From positions 2,294,001-2,358,000 of the forward strand of contig NC_014306.1 in NCBI RefSeq assembly GCF_000196615.1: DNA of 64,000 nt, in the 5' to 3' direction. The notes under the pieces were generated by a model that worked only from the letters and a program-made list of their open reading frames with translations, was not told the DNA's origin and made no database searches. This document shows, one piece after another, positions 27,589 through 37,295 of the stretch; position 1 is the stretch's first letter; every line of letters begins with the position of its first letter. The DNA comes from Erwinia billingiae Eb661 (GTDB lineage: Bacteria > Pseudomonadota > Gammaproteobacteria > Enterobacterales > Enterobacteriaceae). The translations under genes and the position numbers were made by a program.

Positions 27589-28689
27589 TTATACGTCAGA
27601 AGGGATAAAGGGTTCGCCCAGCGTCAGCATCAGGCGGTTGGCCCAGGCAAAAAAGGCGCTGGACTGGATCACATCCAGCAGCGCCAGGGTATCCAGACCC
27701 TGCTGCTGCAACGCGACAATCTGTCCCAGCGTGGCCTGTTGCGGCGTCACGGACAGGGCAGCGGAGAAATCGATAATGGCCGCCCAGCGTGCGGACTGGC
27801 CTTCGGACAGCTTGCCGCCGGGGGCGACGCCAATCAGTTTTTCGACCGAATCGAAATCTTTCGACAGCTGGCTGGCTTTGCGGGCGTGTACCGAGGCGCA
27901 GAAGATGCAGCCGTTAACCTTACTGACCACCGCAGCCGCCAGTTCGCGGTCGGCGCGTGGCAGGCCGCCGGAGGTGAAGAAAATGCCTTTATCCGTCAGC
28001 GTGCGCTGTTCCAGCACCGGTAAATTCCGCGCCAGCAGGCGGAAATAATCGGAGTCGCTATGACCAAACTTCGCCAGCACCTGTTTCTCTTCATCCGTGA
28101 ATTCCGTCAGCGGTTTGGCGGCCAGCCAGGGTTCCCAGCCGAGGTCCTGCTGGGTGAAGGCGGTCAGCGCGGTTTTGCCACTGGCGGTGGTGGCCGCCTG
28201 ATGCCAGACACCTGCCACCACCGGCAGTGCGTTGGCGGTTGAGGCGTGGCCCTGCAACAGCTGTAAGCCGGCCCGCAGGCGACTCTGGAAGTTAATAAAG
28301 GCCACTAACTGTGACAGTGTCACGATGCCGCGCGCGGTCCAGCCCGCCGCCTGTAAGGCCTGCAGATGTTCAGGCGTGGCGCTGACCGGCTCGAAGGTCA
28401 GACGGTGCGCCCAGGCTAACGCCAGCTCATGACGGGGGCTGTTATCCAGTGCGCCAGCCTGCGGCTGGTAATGCGCCTGTAAAGTGGGCTGCGCATTCCA
28501 TTCCGCCACCCGTGCCGCCAGGGCGAAACGTTCAGCCAGCGGGAAATCGGCATCCTGCTGGCTAAAGATCACCTCATAGCTGCCTTGCGCGTGGCGGGTT
28601 GCCGCTTCCCGCGTGTTGCGGGCCTGGGCAAGCTCAGAATCCGGCGCGATATCCGCCAGCGAAGCCAGTAAATCCGTTGCAGTGGTCAT
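27589..28689 (-). CDS. CMD/AhpD double-domain protein (Avi_7170/Avi_7169-like)
   Basis: 366-aa protein joining two carboxymuconolactone-decarboxylase/AhpD-fold halves that in other genomes are separate genes (CMD domain Avi_7170 family and alkylhydroperoxidase domain Avi_7169 family). The first half (about 10-175) lacks a CxxC pair. The second has the redox-active pair in NGCIFCASVHARKAS (Cys261, Cys264, His268), the AhpD signature. Three ATGs in a row are possible; GGAG directly before them gives best spacing to the third. Gene order with an LLM enzyme and importer is conserved for this family. A peroxide- or sulfenate-reducing role is plausible. Confidence 0.82.
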   Translation of the reverse strand: MTTATDLLASLADIAPDSELAQARNTREAATRHAQGSYEVIFSQQDADFPLAERFALAARVAEWNAQPTLQAHYQPQAGALDNSPRHELALAWAHRLTFEPVSATPEHLQALQAAGWTARGIVTLSQLVAFINFQSRLRAGLQLLQGHASTANALPVVAGVWHQAATTASGKTALTAFTQQDLGWEPWLAAKPLTEFTDEEKQVLAKFGHSDSDYFRLLARNLPVLEQRTLTDKGIFFTSGGLPRADRELAAAVVSKVNGCIFCASVHARKASQLSKDFDSVEKLIGVAPGGKLSEGQSARWAAIIDFSAALSVTPQQATLGQIVALQQQGLDTLALLDVIQSSAFFAWANRLMLTLGEPFIPSDV

Positions 28690-28701
28690 CATCATCTCCG
28701 G

Positions 28702-29703
28702 TTAAGGTTTCAGGGTTCTTAGCAGTGGCGCAATGTGCTCAGCAATCAGCTCAACAGAGCGCAACGTGTCGGCGTGCGGCGGTTCAACCGAATGAACCTG
28801 GAAAGAGATATCGGTGACGCGGGGCAGCACGCTGTCCTGCAAAAGCGATGCGGTGACCCGTTCCACGTTGCCGACATGGGCGTCAACCTGGCGTAAATAG
28901 TCGTCAAAACTGTCGCCGCGCAGCGGCTGACCGGAGGCCACAAACTGGGTGACCTGGGCACGAATACCCGGCTCTGCCAGCTTGCGGGCGTAGTGATCGG
29001 AGTCGGCAACAAAGGCGGTGCGGGACGCGAGGATCCTCGGCTCAACGCCGGCCGGAAGGGCGTCGAGATAGGCATCGATCATCGGGTTTTGCAGCGCATC
29101 CAGCGGCAGATTGGGCTGGTCAGCCGGGCGAGGCTGGGTGCGTGACAGCATCAGTCCATGCCCACTTTTCGCCGCGCGTACTGCGCCTTCCACCGAGAAG
29201 GTGGCAATCCACACGCGGTCCGCCAGCTGCGGCGCCGGGGGATACAGGTGATTATCGGGATGGCTGAGCGAGTCGCCACGCCAGGCACTGAGCAGCGTGT
29301 GCAGATGTTCTCCAAACACCGCACCGCGTTGTTCGAAGGTCAGGCCAAACGGCAGGAACGAGGTTGGTGTGCCGCCGGAACCCAGTCCAATCTCCAGTCG
29401 ACCTTCGGCCAGCAGATCCAGCACTGCGGCATCTTCCGCCACGCGCAGGGCATTTTCCATCGGCAGCGTGATAATCGCCGTACCCAGACGGATGCGCTGG
29501 GTATGGGCAGCAACATGCGCCAGAAACAGCAGCGGCGAGGGCAAACCGCCTTCATTTTCATGGAAATGGTGCTGGGCTATCCAGGCGCTGTCGAAACCCA
29601 GCCGCTCAGCGTGCTGGATCTGCTCGGTGGCCAGGCGGTAGCGCGCGCTGGCCGGGACCTTATCCAGCAGGCGGGTGAAAAAGCCGATACGTTTAGCGGT
29701 CAT
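28702..29703 (-). CDS. FMN-dependent luciferase-like monooxygenase, KPN_01858 family
   Basis: 333-aa LLM-class TIM-barrel oxidoreductase ([59 protein letters not shown]). It uses reduced FMN and O2 supplied by a separate reductase, none of which is visible nearby. The family is named after KPN_01858 of Klebsiella and always travels with the binding protein KPN_01854 and the CMD proteins, as here. Its start overlaps the ATPase stop (ATGA). The substrate is presumably what the importer brings in, unknown but peptide/opine-like in size. Confidence 0.85.
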   Translation of the reverse strand: MTAKRIGFFTRLLDKVPASARYRLATEQIQHAERLGFDSAWIAQHHFHENEGGLPSPLLFLAHVAAHTQRIRLGTAIITLPMENALRVAEDAAVLDLLAEGRLEIGLGSGGTPTSFLPFGLTFEQRGAVFGEHLHTLLSAWRGDSLSHPDNHLYPPAPQLADRVWIATFSVEGAVRAAKSGHGLMLSRTQPRPADQPNLPLDALQNPMIDAYLDALPAGVEPRILASRTAFVADSDHYARKLAEPGIRAQVTQFVASGQPLRGDSFDDYLRQVDAHVGNVERVTASLLQDSVLPRVTDISFQVHSVEPPHADTLRSVELIAEHIAPLLRTLKP

Positions 29704-31325
29704 GAAAACTCCTTAACCGGCGGGGAATAAACAGGGATCGCGGCCAGCAGCTCGCGGGTGTAAGCGTGTTGCGGTGCGTTAAAAATAGTGACAACGTCAC
29801 CAGATTCCACCACTTCACCGGCCTTCAGCACGGTCAGGGTGTCGGCAATCTGCTGCACGGTAGCCAAATCGTGGGTAATAAACAGGTAGGTCAGGCCCTG
29901 TTCTGCCTGCAACTGTTGCAGCAGGGCGAGGATCTGCGCCTGCACCGTGACGTCCAGCGCCGAGGTGGCTTCATCCAGCACCAGAATCGACGGTTGCAGG
30001 ATCAGCGCCCGGGCCAGCGCCACGCGCTGGCGTTGGCCGCCGGACAGTTCCCGCGCGCTGCGCGACAGGATATCGAGCGGCAGCGCCACCTTCTGCGTCA
30101 CCGCTTCCACCCGCTGGCGGCGTTCGTCGCGGCTGAGCCGGTCAAAATTCAGCAGCGGTTCTTCAATAATGCGAAACAGCGTTTGCCGCGGATCGAGCGA
30201 GGCGAACGGGTTTTGGTAAACAAACTGGATGCGGCGTCGCAGCTGGCGCAATGATTCGCCCTGCAGGCCGTTGACCACGATACCGTCGAGGGTGATGCGG
30301 CCAGCGTCCGACGACTCAAATCCCAGCAGGATCCTCGCCAGCGTGGTTTTGCCCGAACCCGACTCGCCGACGATGGCGTGGGTGGTGCCACGGGCCACGG
30401 CAAAACTGACCTCGTTCAGCGCCTGTAACCGTTGGCTTTTCCCCAGCGCGAAACCCTTGCTGATGCGCGAGGCCTGAATCGCCGGAGCGGAGAATGAGCG
30501 CGGGCTGGCGGAATTATCAGGTTGGCGCGGACGCGGCAGGGCATCGGCAAGCAACTGGCGGGTATAAGCCTGTTTTGGCGCGCCGATCACCTGCGAGGTC
30601 GCGCCCTGTTCCTGAATCTCACCATTGCGGAACACAATAATGCGGTCGGCGCGCTCGGCGGCCAGCGCCAGGTCATGGGTGACAAACAGCACGGCGGTGC
30701 CGGACTCACGGCGTAAATGATCCAGCAGGTCGAGAATGCGCTTCTGTACGGTGACATCCAGCGCGCTGGTCGGCTCGTCGGCAATAATAATGTCCGGTTT
30801 CAGCGCCAGGGCGATGGCAATCAGCACGCGCTGTTTCATGCCGCCTGACAGCTGATGAGGATACTGGTTAACGCGCTGCTCAGGATGGCTGAGCCCGACG
30901 CGGGTCAGCAGCTCGATCGCCTGCTGTTTGCGTCCGGCGCGGTCAGAGACGCGATGCAGACGTAAAATCTCCTCCACCTGATCGCCAATGGTTTTCACCG
31001 GATTAAGCGAGTTGCCCGGATCCTGCGGCACCAGGCTGATACGCGCGCCGCGAACGCTGTCCAGCCGTCGCGACGACCACTGGCTGATATCTTCGCCGTT
31101 CAACAGGATACGACCCCCGTCGCGACGGCCATTTTCCGCCAGCAGGCCAATAATCGCCTGCGCGGTGGTGGTTTTACCTGAGCCGGATTCGCCGACCAGC
31201 GCGACCATTTCCCCTTTGTTAAGCTGGAAACTGACCTGATGCACCACCTCTTTCCAGGCTGCGCCAGTGCGATAGCTCAGGCTCAGTTGCTCAACGTTGA
31301 GCAGTAACTCGGGTTGCGAACTCAT
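29700..31325 (-). CDS. Fused two-domain ABC ATPase, peptide/opine type
   Basis: 541-aa protein holding both ATPases of an oligopeptide/nickel-type importer in one chain, like GsiA. Domain 1 has Walker A GESGSGKT (45-52), signature LSGGMKQ (159-165) and Walker B IIADEP; domain 2 has Walker A GESGSGKT (320-327) and LSGGQRQ. A longer open frame to 31589 runs antisense-free into the permease gene, but the ATG at 31325 overlaps the permease stop (ATGA) and starts at the normal family position. It energises the permeases at 31322 and 32170. Confidence 0.9.
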   Translation of the reverse strand: MSSQPELLLNVEQLSLSYRTGAAWKEVVHQVSFQLNKGEMVALVGESGSGKTTTAQAIIGLLAENGRRDGGRILLNGEDISQWSSRRLDSVRGARISLVPQDPGNSLNPVKTIGDQVEEILRLHRVSDRAGRKQQAIELLTRVGLSHPEQRVNQYPHQLSGGMKQRVLIAIALALKPDIIIADEPTSALDVTVQKRILDLLDHLRRESGTAVLFVTHDLALAAERADRIIVFRNGEIQEQGATSQVIGAPKQAYTRQLLADALPRPRQPDNSASPRSFSAPAIQASRISKGFALGKSQRLQALNEVSFAVARGTTHAIVGESGSGKTTLARILLGFESSDAGRITLDGIVVNGLQGESLRQLRRRIQFVYQNPFASLDPRQTLFRIIEEPLLNFDRLSRDERRQRVEAVTQKVALPLDILSRSARELSGGQRQRVALARALILQPSILVLDEATSALDVTVQAQILALLQQLQAEQGLTYLFITHDLATVQQIADTLTVLKAGEVVESGDVVTIFNAPQHAYTRELLAAIPVYSPPVKEFS

Positions 31326-32173
31326 TTCCGGCCTCCTGAAAGTTGCTGGCTGATGCGGTTGGCCGCCAGCACCACGAACACCACCACCAGACCGGGGAAG
31401 GTGGTCAGCCACCAGGCGGTGGCCAGATAGTTGCGGCCTTCGGCGATCAGCAATCCCCATTCCGGGGCTGGCGGCGGGGTGCCGTAGCCGAGGAAACTCA
31501 GGGTAGAAAGGGCGAGGATCGCTTGACCAAACTGTAGCGCACCATAGGCAATGACCGGGGCCAGCGCGTTGGGTAAAATATGGCGCCACAGCACCGACAG
31601 AAAGCGTCCGCCGCTGCCAAACGCCGCTTCGACGTAATCACTGTGGCGAATGCGCACCACTTCACCGCGCGCCAGGCGGGCAAAGCTGGCGATGGAGGCA
31701 ATCCCCACCGCCGTCGCTGCGTTGAGGGTGCCAAAGCCCAGCAGGATCAGCACGCTTAACGACAGCAGCAGCGAGGGAATCGACAGCAGCACGTCAACCG
31801 CACGCATCGCTACCGACTCGGTTTTACCGCCTACCGCACCGGCCAGCACGCCCAGCGCGGTGCCAAAAATTCCGCCCATGGCCACCGCCAGCAGCGCGGC
31901 GGACAACGAGTGCGACGCGCCATAGACAATGCGGGCGAAAACGTCACGACCCAGCTGATCGGTTCCCAGCCAGTGTCCGGCCTGCGGGGCCAGACGCTGC
32001 GCGCCGGCAATCCCTTCAACCGCGCTGTATGGCGTCAGTAAAGCGGGAAACAGCGCGGCGATGGCCGCCAGCAGCATCACTAACCACGCCAGCCACAGAC
32101 CGGGCTGAACGTTCCAGGCCTGACGGGTGGGCGTGGGCTTTTGCCGCGCGGTGGCAAAATCAACAAGGCTCAT
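31322..32173 (-). CDS. ABC permease, DppC type
   Basis: 283-aa inner-membrane subunit of the peptide/opine/nickel class. It has an N-terminal DppC-type helix (27-47) and about five more. The lumenal loop with GTDQLGRDVFARIVYGASHSL is diagnostic of DppC/OppC, and the coupling EAA loop (about 195-215, FARLARGEVVRIRHSDYVEAA) contacts the ATPase. Start and stop overlap its neighbours by 4 nt, indicating one tightly coupled transcript. Confidence 0.9.
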   Translation of the reverse strand: MSLVDFATARQKPTPTRQAWNVQPGLWLAWLVMLLAAIAALFPALLTPYSAVEGIAGAQRLAPQAGHWLGTDQLGRDVFARIVYGASHSLSAALLAVAMGGIFGTALGVLAGAVGGKTESVAMRAVDVLLSIPSLLLSLSVLILLGFGTLNAATAVGIASIASFARLARGEVVRIRHSDYVEAAFGSGGRFLSVLWRHILPNALAPVIAYGALQFGQAILALSTLSFLGYGTPPPAPEWGLLIAEGRNYLATAWWLTTFPGLVVVFVVLAANRISQQLSGGRK

Positions 32174-33114
32174 ACGGCACCTCTGGTCACGGTTTGCAGA
32201 CGGGGATCGAACAGCGGCATTAACAGATCGACCAGCATATTAATCAGCACAAAGCCCAGTGCCGAAATCATCACCACCGCCTGTAATACCGCGACATCCT
32301 GATTATTCACCGCCTGTTGCGTTAACTGGCCGAGGCCACCTAAACCAAACACCGTTTCGGTGATCAGCGCACCGGCGATCAGCTCGCCCAGCAGCAGTCC
32401 GGCGACGGTCAGCACCGGCAGCATGGCGTTACGCAGTACGTGCCGCCACAACACCCAGCTTTCGCTGGCGCCTTTGGCGCGAACCACCGCCACAAATGGC
32501 CGGGTTGCCACCTCGTCGATGCTGCGTAACAGGATTTGCGCCAGCGGGGCGGAAATCGGGATTGCCACGGTGATCACCGGCAGAATCAGGCCCTGTAACG
32601 GGGAAGGGTTGATCACCGGTATCCAGCGCAACTGGAAAGAGAACAGCTGAATTAACGCGATACCCAGCCAGAAGGTCGGGATGGAGATAAACAGCACCGG
32701 CACCGATTGCAGCAGGTTTCGCAATCCCCGCAGCGCCGGAATGCGCGACAACGCGGCCAGCACAAATGCCAGCACCACCGCCAGCACAAAACCGCAGCCG
32801 GCCAGGCGCAGCGTCTCTGGCAGATTACTCTGCAACTGTTCGCTGACCGGCACGCCGGCCTGTACCGAATAGCCAAAATCGCCTTGCAGCATCGCGCCGA
32901 GGGTATGCAGATACTGCTGCCACAACGGACTGTCTGCGCCATAGGCCTGCCGCATCTCGGCGATCTGTTGCGGGCTCAGCCCCAAATCCGGGTTCTGAAA
33001 CTTAATCAGGATCGCATCGCCGGGCAGCACCTGCAGCAGCACAAAGGAGAGCGTAAACGCTGCCCACAGCACCAGCACCCCATGCCCAACCCGATACAGC
33101 AGATAATGGCGCAT
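32170..33114 (-). CDS. ABC permease, DppB type
   Basis: 314-aa partner permease. The opening MRHYLLYRVGHGVLVLWAAFTLSFVLLQVLPGD is typical of DppB/OppB, followed by six helices and an EAA-like loop (near 225-245, TRPFVAVVRAKGASESWVLWRHVLRNA). Follows the binding protein by 10 bp and overlaps the next permease by 4 nt. Confidence 0.9.
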   Translation of the reverse strand: MRHYLLYRVGHGVLVLWAAFTLSFVLLQVLPGDAILIKFQNPDLGLSPQQIAEMRQAYGADSPLWQQYLHTLGAMLQGDFGYSVQAGVPVSEQLQSNLPETLRLAGCGFVLAVVLAFVLAALSRIPALRGLRNLLQSVPVLFISIPTFWLGIALIQLFSFQLRWIPVINPSPLQGLILPVITVAIPISAPLAQILLRSIDEVATRPFVAVVRAKGASESWVLWRHVLRNAMLPVLTVAGLLLGELIAGALITETVFGLGGLGQLTQQAVNNQDVAVLQAVVMISALGFVLINMLVDLLMPLFDPRLQTVTRGAV

Positions 33115-33124
33115 TCAGATCTCC

Positions 33125-34765
33125 TTAATGCTTTTCAAGCCAGGCGCTATAAAGCGCAGGACGGCCGACCGCTTCGAACTTCACGCCCTTAAGCCATGGC
33201 GCACCGGCAAACACCTGCGGCTCTTCGAAAATCGGGATCACGTAAGCCTGCTCCAGCAGGTAGCGTTGCACATCGCCGGTCAGCTGCAGACGTTTGGCAG
33301 GGTCGATCTCGGCAGAAATATTCACCAGCAGCTGATTCAGCTTGTCATCCCGGAAGCTTTTCACCTTGTCACTCGATCCGCCTTTTTGCAGCAGCGCATC
33401 GCGGTTGGCCGGATAGAAGCTACTTTTGATCACGTCCGGATCGGCACGGCCCACTTCGGTGACGTTCAACGGCGTTTTCAGCGGGTCAAGGCTGTCCAGC
33501 GTTTTGCTGCCTGCATCACCCGCCTTCACTTTCAGTTCCACGCCGACCTGACGCCACTGCTGAGCGATAAGCTGCAGCACCTCTTTGTTCTGCGGCTGCG
33601 GCAGGGACTCGTAAACGGTCAGCGATAGCGGCTTGCCGTCTTTCTCGCGGATGCCGTTGGCGCCCGGTTTCCAGCCCGCTTCATCCAGCAAGCTTTTGGC
33701 TTTCGCCTGATCGAAGGTCAGCTTGTCGGCAAGGTTGACGTAGCCTGCGGCGGTGGTAGCAATCACCGACGTGGCCTGCGGATAGTTAGGGGAGAACAGC
33801 GTTTCCACCACCTGCTTCGAGTTGGTGGCAGTCAGCAGGGCCTGACGCACACGCAGATCGCTGACCAGCGGGTTATCAGGACGGAAGCTCAGGCTGTCGT
33901 TGACGCCACGGGTGGGTGCGGCATAAATCGGGAAGTTTTGATCTTTAGCCTGTTTCTCGTCGTAGGCCTGCACCTGGCGGATAAAATCCGCCTGACCGGC
34001 CAGCAACGCGCCGATGCGCACGCTATCCTCAGGCGTCACAATAATCTTGATGCCGTCGAGGTTCGCCGGGCCTTGCTGAGAGATGTTTGCCGGTCCCCAC
34101 TGGTAATCCTTACGGGCGACCAGATCGACCTCACGACCCAGCTTCTCATCGCTGACCACAAACGGGCCGGAGCCGATGATATGGCGGGCATCGCCCAGCT
34201 GATCGAAGCTGCGCGCCAGGGTGCTGAGTGACACCAGTCCTGAACCGATGGTGGCGGTGCCTTGCAGGAAGCCGGGGGACGATTTTTTGAAATAGAACTT
34301 CACGGTCAGCGGATCGACCACTTCGCTATGATCATAATTGTTAATCACTTCTGAAACCGGCAGGCGCAGGGCTTTATTACCCAATCCGTAGGTGTCGAAG
34401 TTCTTGGCGACCGCATTGGCATCCAGCGGCGTGCCGTCGGAGAAGGTCACGCCGGGATGGAGTTTGAAGGTGTATTCGGTTTTATCGGCGTTAGTTGTCC
34501 AGCTCTGGGCAATCCAGGGTTCAACCTTGAGGGTTTCCGGATTTTGCCAGGTCAACTTGTCGGTAATCTGATTCAGGATGCCGCCGTTAGGGTAAAAACC
34601 GCCCGCCGGGGGATACAGGTTGGTGTGCGCCTGCTGCTCCAGATAAATCAGCGTGCCGCCTTTAACCGGCGAATCCGCCGCAACGGCGTTTCCACCAAAC
34701 AGGGCAAGGGCAATGCTTAAAGCCAGCGGACGAGCCAGCGCCTCAGGGCGGAAAGTGTGTGGCAT
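33125..34765 (-). CDS. ABC substrate-binding protein, KPN_01854 family
   Basis: 546-aa periplasmic binding protein of the peptide/opine/nickel class (SBP_bac_5). It has a Sec signal ending AVA-AD (about residue 30), the typical GGTLIYLEQQAHTNLYPPAG start of the mature protein and the long three-domain fold. It belongs to the named KPN_01854 family that accompanies the KPN_01858 monooxygenase. ATG 34765 follows AAAGGA by about 7 nt; an ATG at 34786 lies before it and lacks a ribosome site. First gene of an eight-gene leftward operon to 25573. Its leader has a perfect 10-bp inverted repeat. Confidence 0.9.
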   Translation of the reverse strand: MPHTFRPEALARPLALSIALALFGGNAVAADSPVKGGTLIYLEQQAHTNLYPPAGGFYPNGGILNQITDKLTWQNPETLKVEPWIAQSWTTNADKTEYTFKLHPGVTFSDGTPLDANAVAKNFDTYGLGNKALRLPVSEVINNYDHSEVVDPLTVKFYFKKSSPGFLQGTATIGSGLVSLSTLARSFDQLGDARHIIGSGPFVVSDEKLGREVDLVARKDYQWGPANISQQGPANLDGIKIIVTPEDSVRIGALLAGQADFIRQVQAYDEKQAKDQNFPIYAAPTRGVNDSLSFRPDNPLVSDLRVRQALLTATNSKQVVETLFSPNYPQATSVIATTAAGYVNLADKLTFDQAKAKSLLDEAGWKPGANGIREKDGKPLSLTVYESLPQPQNKEVLQLIAQQWRQVGVELKVKAGDAGSKTLDSLDPLKTPLNVTEVGRADPDVIKSSFYPANRDALLQKGGSSDKVKSFRDDKLNQLLVNISAEIDPAKRLQLTGDVQRYLLEQAYVIPIFEEPQVFAGAPWLKGVKFEAVGRPALYSAWLEKH

Positions 34766-34775
34766 AGTGGGATCC

Positions 34776-34810
34776 TTTAACGTCAATATTTTCAGGGAAG
34801 TGACGTTAAA
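34776..34810 (-). repeat. Inverted repeat at the ribosome site of the KPN_01854-type operon
   Basis: TTTAACGTCA (34776-34785) and TGACGTTAAA (34801-34810) are perfect 10-bp arms 15 nt apart, centred 28 bp before the start codon. On the mRNA the second arm overlaps AAAGGA, the ribosome binding site. It could act as an operator or as a translation-masking hairpin. Confidence 0.6.
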
Positions 34811-34908
34811 TATCAGGCTTTAGCAGGAGCGGGGTGAACCAAGGAAATCATCTAAGGTTAATCGGCAGGCGAATATAGGCGGGATTGACGGTACGGCAGT
34901 CTTATTGT

Positions 34909-34940
34909 GGGCTGAAGCTGCACAAACGCTGCTTCAGCCC
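34909..34940. repeat. GC-rich hairpin after the small membrane protein gene
   Basis: GGGCTGAAGC and GCTTCAGCCC are perfect 10-bp arms with a 12-nt loop, 25 bp beyond the stop of the leftward gene at 34965. There is no T-run on the minus strand, so it is a hairpin of uncertain role (transcript end protection or a weak terminator). Confidence 0.55.
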
Positions 34941-34964
34941 GGATATTCAGGGTGATACCGACGA

Positions 34965-35387
34965 TCAGCGGGGCGGCTCTTCAGGCTCTGCGGCATATTC
35001 AACGATCAGCGTGCCGCAGTCCAACATCGCAAAGTATTTCTTCACATTTTCGGTGTTGGTTTGCGTAAAGGGGATGAACCAGTCTGAATCTGTTTTATGG
35101 ATTTCGCCATCAAGGAAAGTAATTTGAGCCGCCTGAGCGGCAGACCAGGCTTTACCCTCAGACGACCAGCCATCATAGTTTTTCAGCCGGGAGCGTAAGA
35201 CTACAATTTTCGCCTGTTCCGGCGTGAACTTCTGGCACTTCGCCAGATTCTCCTCGCTGTAAAGATAGTGCCCGGTGCGCAGGTAGATAAGGGCAATGAC
35301 TGCCGCCAGCGGCACGGTAACTATCAGCACAATCGCCCATATCCCTATTTTTACTTTCCTGTTCAAATTCGATCCTTCACTTTTCAT
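34965..35387 (-). CDS. Hypothetical membrane-anchored protein
   Basis: 140 aa, not recognised. A basic N-terminus (MKSEGSNLNRKVK) is followed by one hydrophobic helix (13-35) and a soluble C-terminal domain of about 100 aa, presumably periplasmic, with two cysteines (51 and 124) that could form a disulfide. The end is acidic and proline-rich (EPEEPPR). It stands alone between the importer operon and a divergent secreted hypothetical protein. No function is proposed. Confidence 0.6.
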   Translation of the reverse strand: MKSEGSNLNRKVKIGIWAIVLIVTVPLAAVIALIYLRTGHYLYSEENLAKCQKFTPEQAKIVVLRSRLKNYDGWSSEGKAWSAAQAAQITFLDGEIHKTDSDWFIPFTQTNTENVKKYFAMLDCGTLIVEYAAEPEEPPR

Positions 35388-35498
35388 TTTTAACGAAGCA
35401 TTTAATTGATTTATAGCAATAAAGTTTCAATCTCTATTTCATCCTAAACCGCCAGGAAGCAATAATCATCCTTCTTATCATGAAATGGAGTTCATCGA

Positions 35499-36011
35499 AT
35501 GGCAATATCAGTTTATTTACGGGTTAGCGGCAATATTCATCAGATGATCCGACGTACCATGATTTTAATTGCCGGTATCTTATCGACGGCGTGCATGGCA
35601 GCAGCAAACGACTGGCACGCTTATATTCGGCTGGTGGAACAGGCCGACGGCAAAACGCTGCAGGCACTGCCGCAGGAGATTAACCGTATTGGCGACACCC
35701 TTGACGATCGGCAGACGGAGGCGCTGACGACCGCGCTTAGCAGGGCGCTGATTAAAGACCCTGTCGCGGTAATTACTGCAACCCGCGCGCTGGATCACAA
35801 TGCCGACCCGTTAAAACAGCGTTTCGGTAGCTCGTTTATTTGCGCCATACCCGGCATGACCCACTTTACTCAACAGCAAATTGAAGCCTATTTTGCCAGG
35901 GCTGAACCGGCGCTAAAAAGGGCTGGTCCTGAGGCGGCGGGGTGCCTTGGAACCCTGCAGGAGGTGATTGAAGAGGTCAGGCAAGAAATAGCACAACATC
36001 CTGCAAGATAA
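35499..36011 (+). CDS. Hypothetical exported protein
   Basis: Up to 170 aa; not recognised. An internal ATG at 35544 gives MIRRTMILIAGILSTACMAAAND, a cleaner Sec signal (155 aa), so either start may be used; AATGGAG about 30 bp before the first ATG gives no decisive help. The mature part is helical, with two cysteines (positions 112 and 147 of the longer form) that could form a disulfide. It is divergent from the membrane protein at 34965 and is followed by a good terminator. No function is proposed. Confidence 0.6.
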   Translation: MAISVYLRVSGNIHQMIRRTMILIAGILSTACMAAANDWHAYIRLVEQADGKTLQALPQEINRIGDTLDDRQTEALTTALSRALIKDPVAVITATRALDHNADPLKQRFGSSFICAIPGMTHFTQQQIEAYFARAEPALKRAGPEAAGCLGTLQEVIEEVRQEIAQHPAR

Positions 36012-36022
36012 TCTCCCAGCCC

Positions 36023-36050
36023 AAACCCGGCGGATGCCGGGTTTTCTTTT
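36023..36050 (+). terminator. Terminator after the exported hypothetical gene
   Basis: AAACCCGGC-GGAT-GCCGGGTTT, a 9-bp stem, is followed by TCTTTT. The next 219 bp up to metN are AT-rich leader or promoter sequence; I saw no clear MetJ boxes or riboswitch there. Confidence 0.88.
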
Positions 36051-36269
36051 CTCACATCGGCACATTTCGCTAAACCCGTTAATTGCCAAATATTCCCACC
36101 CCGCACCCGCCCATCATATTCACTTTAGCTATAAGACATTCCCTTTAAGTCCTTTCCAGTCATATCGGCTCTGCCTACTATCCCGTGTCATAAGTTTTAT
36201 CAATAATGCAGCAAAAACAATCAGTTCATTTAATAAGCGATTCAATCGCCGCAGACAGACAGGCAACAG

Positions 36270-37295
36270 ATGATAGTTTTACGCAACGTATTCAAGACCT
36301 TCAAAGGCACGGCGGGTCCGATCAGGGCCGTCGACGATGTCAGCCTTCAGGTTGAACAGGGGCAGATCTACGGCATTATCGGCTACAGCGGCGCGGGAAA
36401 AAGTACGCTGATCCGTCTGCTTAACGGGCTGGAAAAACCCACGTCGGGCAGCGTGACCATTGCCGGGCAGGATATTGCCCAGGCAAAAGGCGAAGCTTTG
36501 CGCGCGGCACGGCTGAAAATCAGCATGGTGTTTCAGCACTTTAATTTGCTGTGGTCGCGCACCGTCAGCGAAAACATCGCTTTTTCGCTGCAAATTGCCG
36601 GCGCACCGAAAGCGGCGATCCAGACGCGGGTCAAAGAGCTGATTGAGCTGGTGGGGCTGACCGGCAAAGAGTCGACCTATCCGGCCAACCTCAGCGGCGG
36701 GCAGAAGCAGCGTGTCGGCATTGCCCGCGCGCTGGCCAACAATCCCGAAGTGCTGCTGTGTGACGAAGCCACTTCGGCGCTCGATCCGCAAACCACCGAT
36801 GCTATCCTCGATCTGCTGCTGGATATCAACCGCAAGCTGAAGCTGACCATCGTGCTGATCACCCACGAAATGCACGTGGTGCGCAAAATCTGCCATCGCG
36901 TGGCGGTGATGGAAGACGGTCGCATCGTCGAAGAGGGCGAGGTGCTGTCGGTCTTTACCCATCCGCAACAACCGATCACCCGCCAGTTCGTGAAGCAAAC
37001 CAGCGAGTACAGCCGCGCAGACACGCCGTTCAATGCTGAACTGGTGGATGAGACGGGCGGCAGCGTGCTGAAGCTGACCTTTATCGGTCAGAGCACCCGC
37101 CAGCCGATTGTCGGCGAACTGACGCTGAAATACGCGCTGCCGTTCAACATCCTGCACGGCAAGATGACGCAAACCAGCAACGGCACCTTTGGCGAACTGT
37201 GGTTACAGGTCAACGCAAACCGCAGCCAGTTGGAGAACATTCTGCAGGACCTGCACGCGCATGGCATTACAACCGAGGTGGTCGCCAATGATTGA
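36270..37295 (+). CDS. Methionine-type ABC ATPase (MetN family)
   Basis: 341-aa ATPase of a D-methionine/MetNIQ-type importer. Walker A is GYSGAGKST (38-46, a Tyr in place of the usual Pro/Arg), the signature LSGGQKQRVGIA, Walker [13 protein letters not shown]. After about residue 265 it has the C-terminal NIL/ferredoxin-like domain that gives substrate feedback inhibition in MetN. Overlaps the permease gene by 8 nt. Because another set lies at 47344 and a CysK-like gene follows, the substrate may be methionine, cystine or an S-modified cysteine; the symbol is left open. Confidence 0.85.
   Translation: MIVLRNVFKTFKGTAGPIRAVDDVSLQVEQGQIYGIIGYSGAGKSTLIRLLNGLEKPTSGSVTIAGQDIAQAKGEALRAARLKISMVFQHFNLLWSRTVSENIAFSLQIAGAPKAAIQTRVKELIELVGLTGKESTYPANLSGGQKQRVGIARALANNPEVLLCDEATSALDPQTTDAILDLLLDINRKLKLTIVLITHEMHVVRKICHRVAVMEDGRIVEEGEVLSVFTHPQQPITRQFVKQTSEYSRADTPFNAELVDETGGSVLKLTFIGQSTRQPIVGELTLKYALPFNILHGKMTQTSNGTFGELWLQVNANRSQLENILQDLHAHGITTEVVAND

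Noticed and set aside
31326..31589. Extension of the fused ABC ATPase back to 31589
   Set aside because: It overlaps the permease gene entirely and encodes low-complexity Arg/Pro-rich residues unlike any ATPase start.
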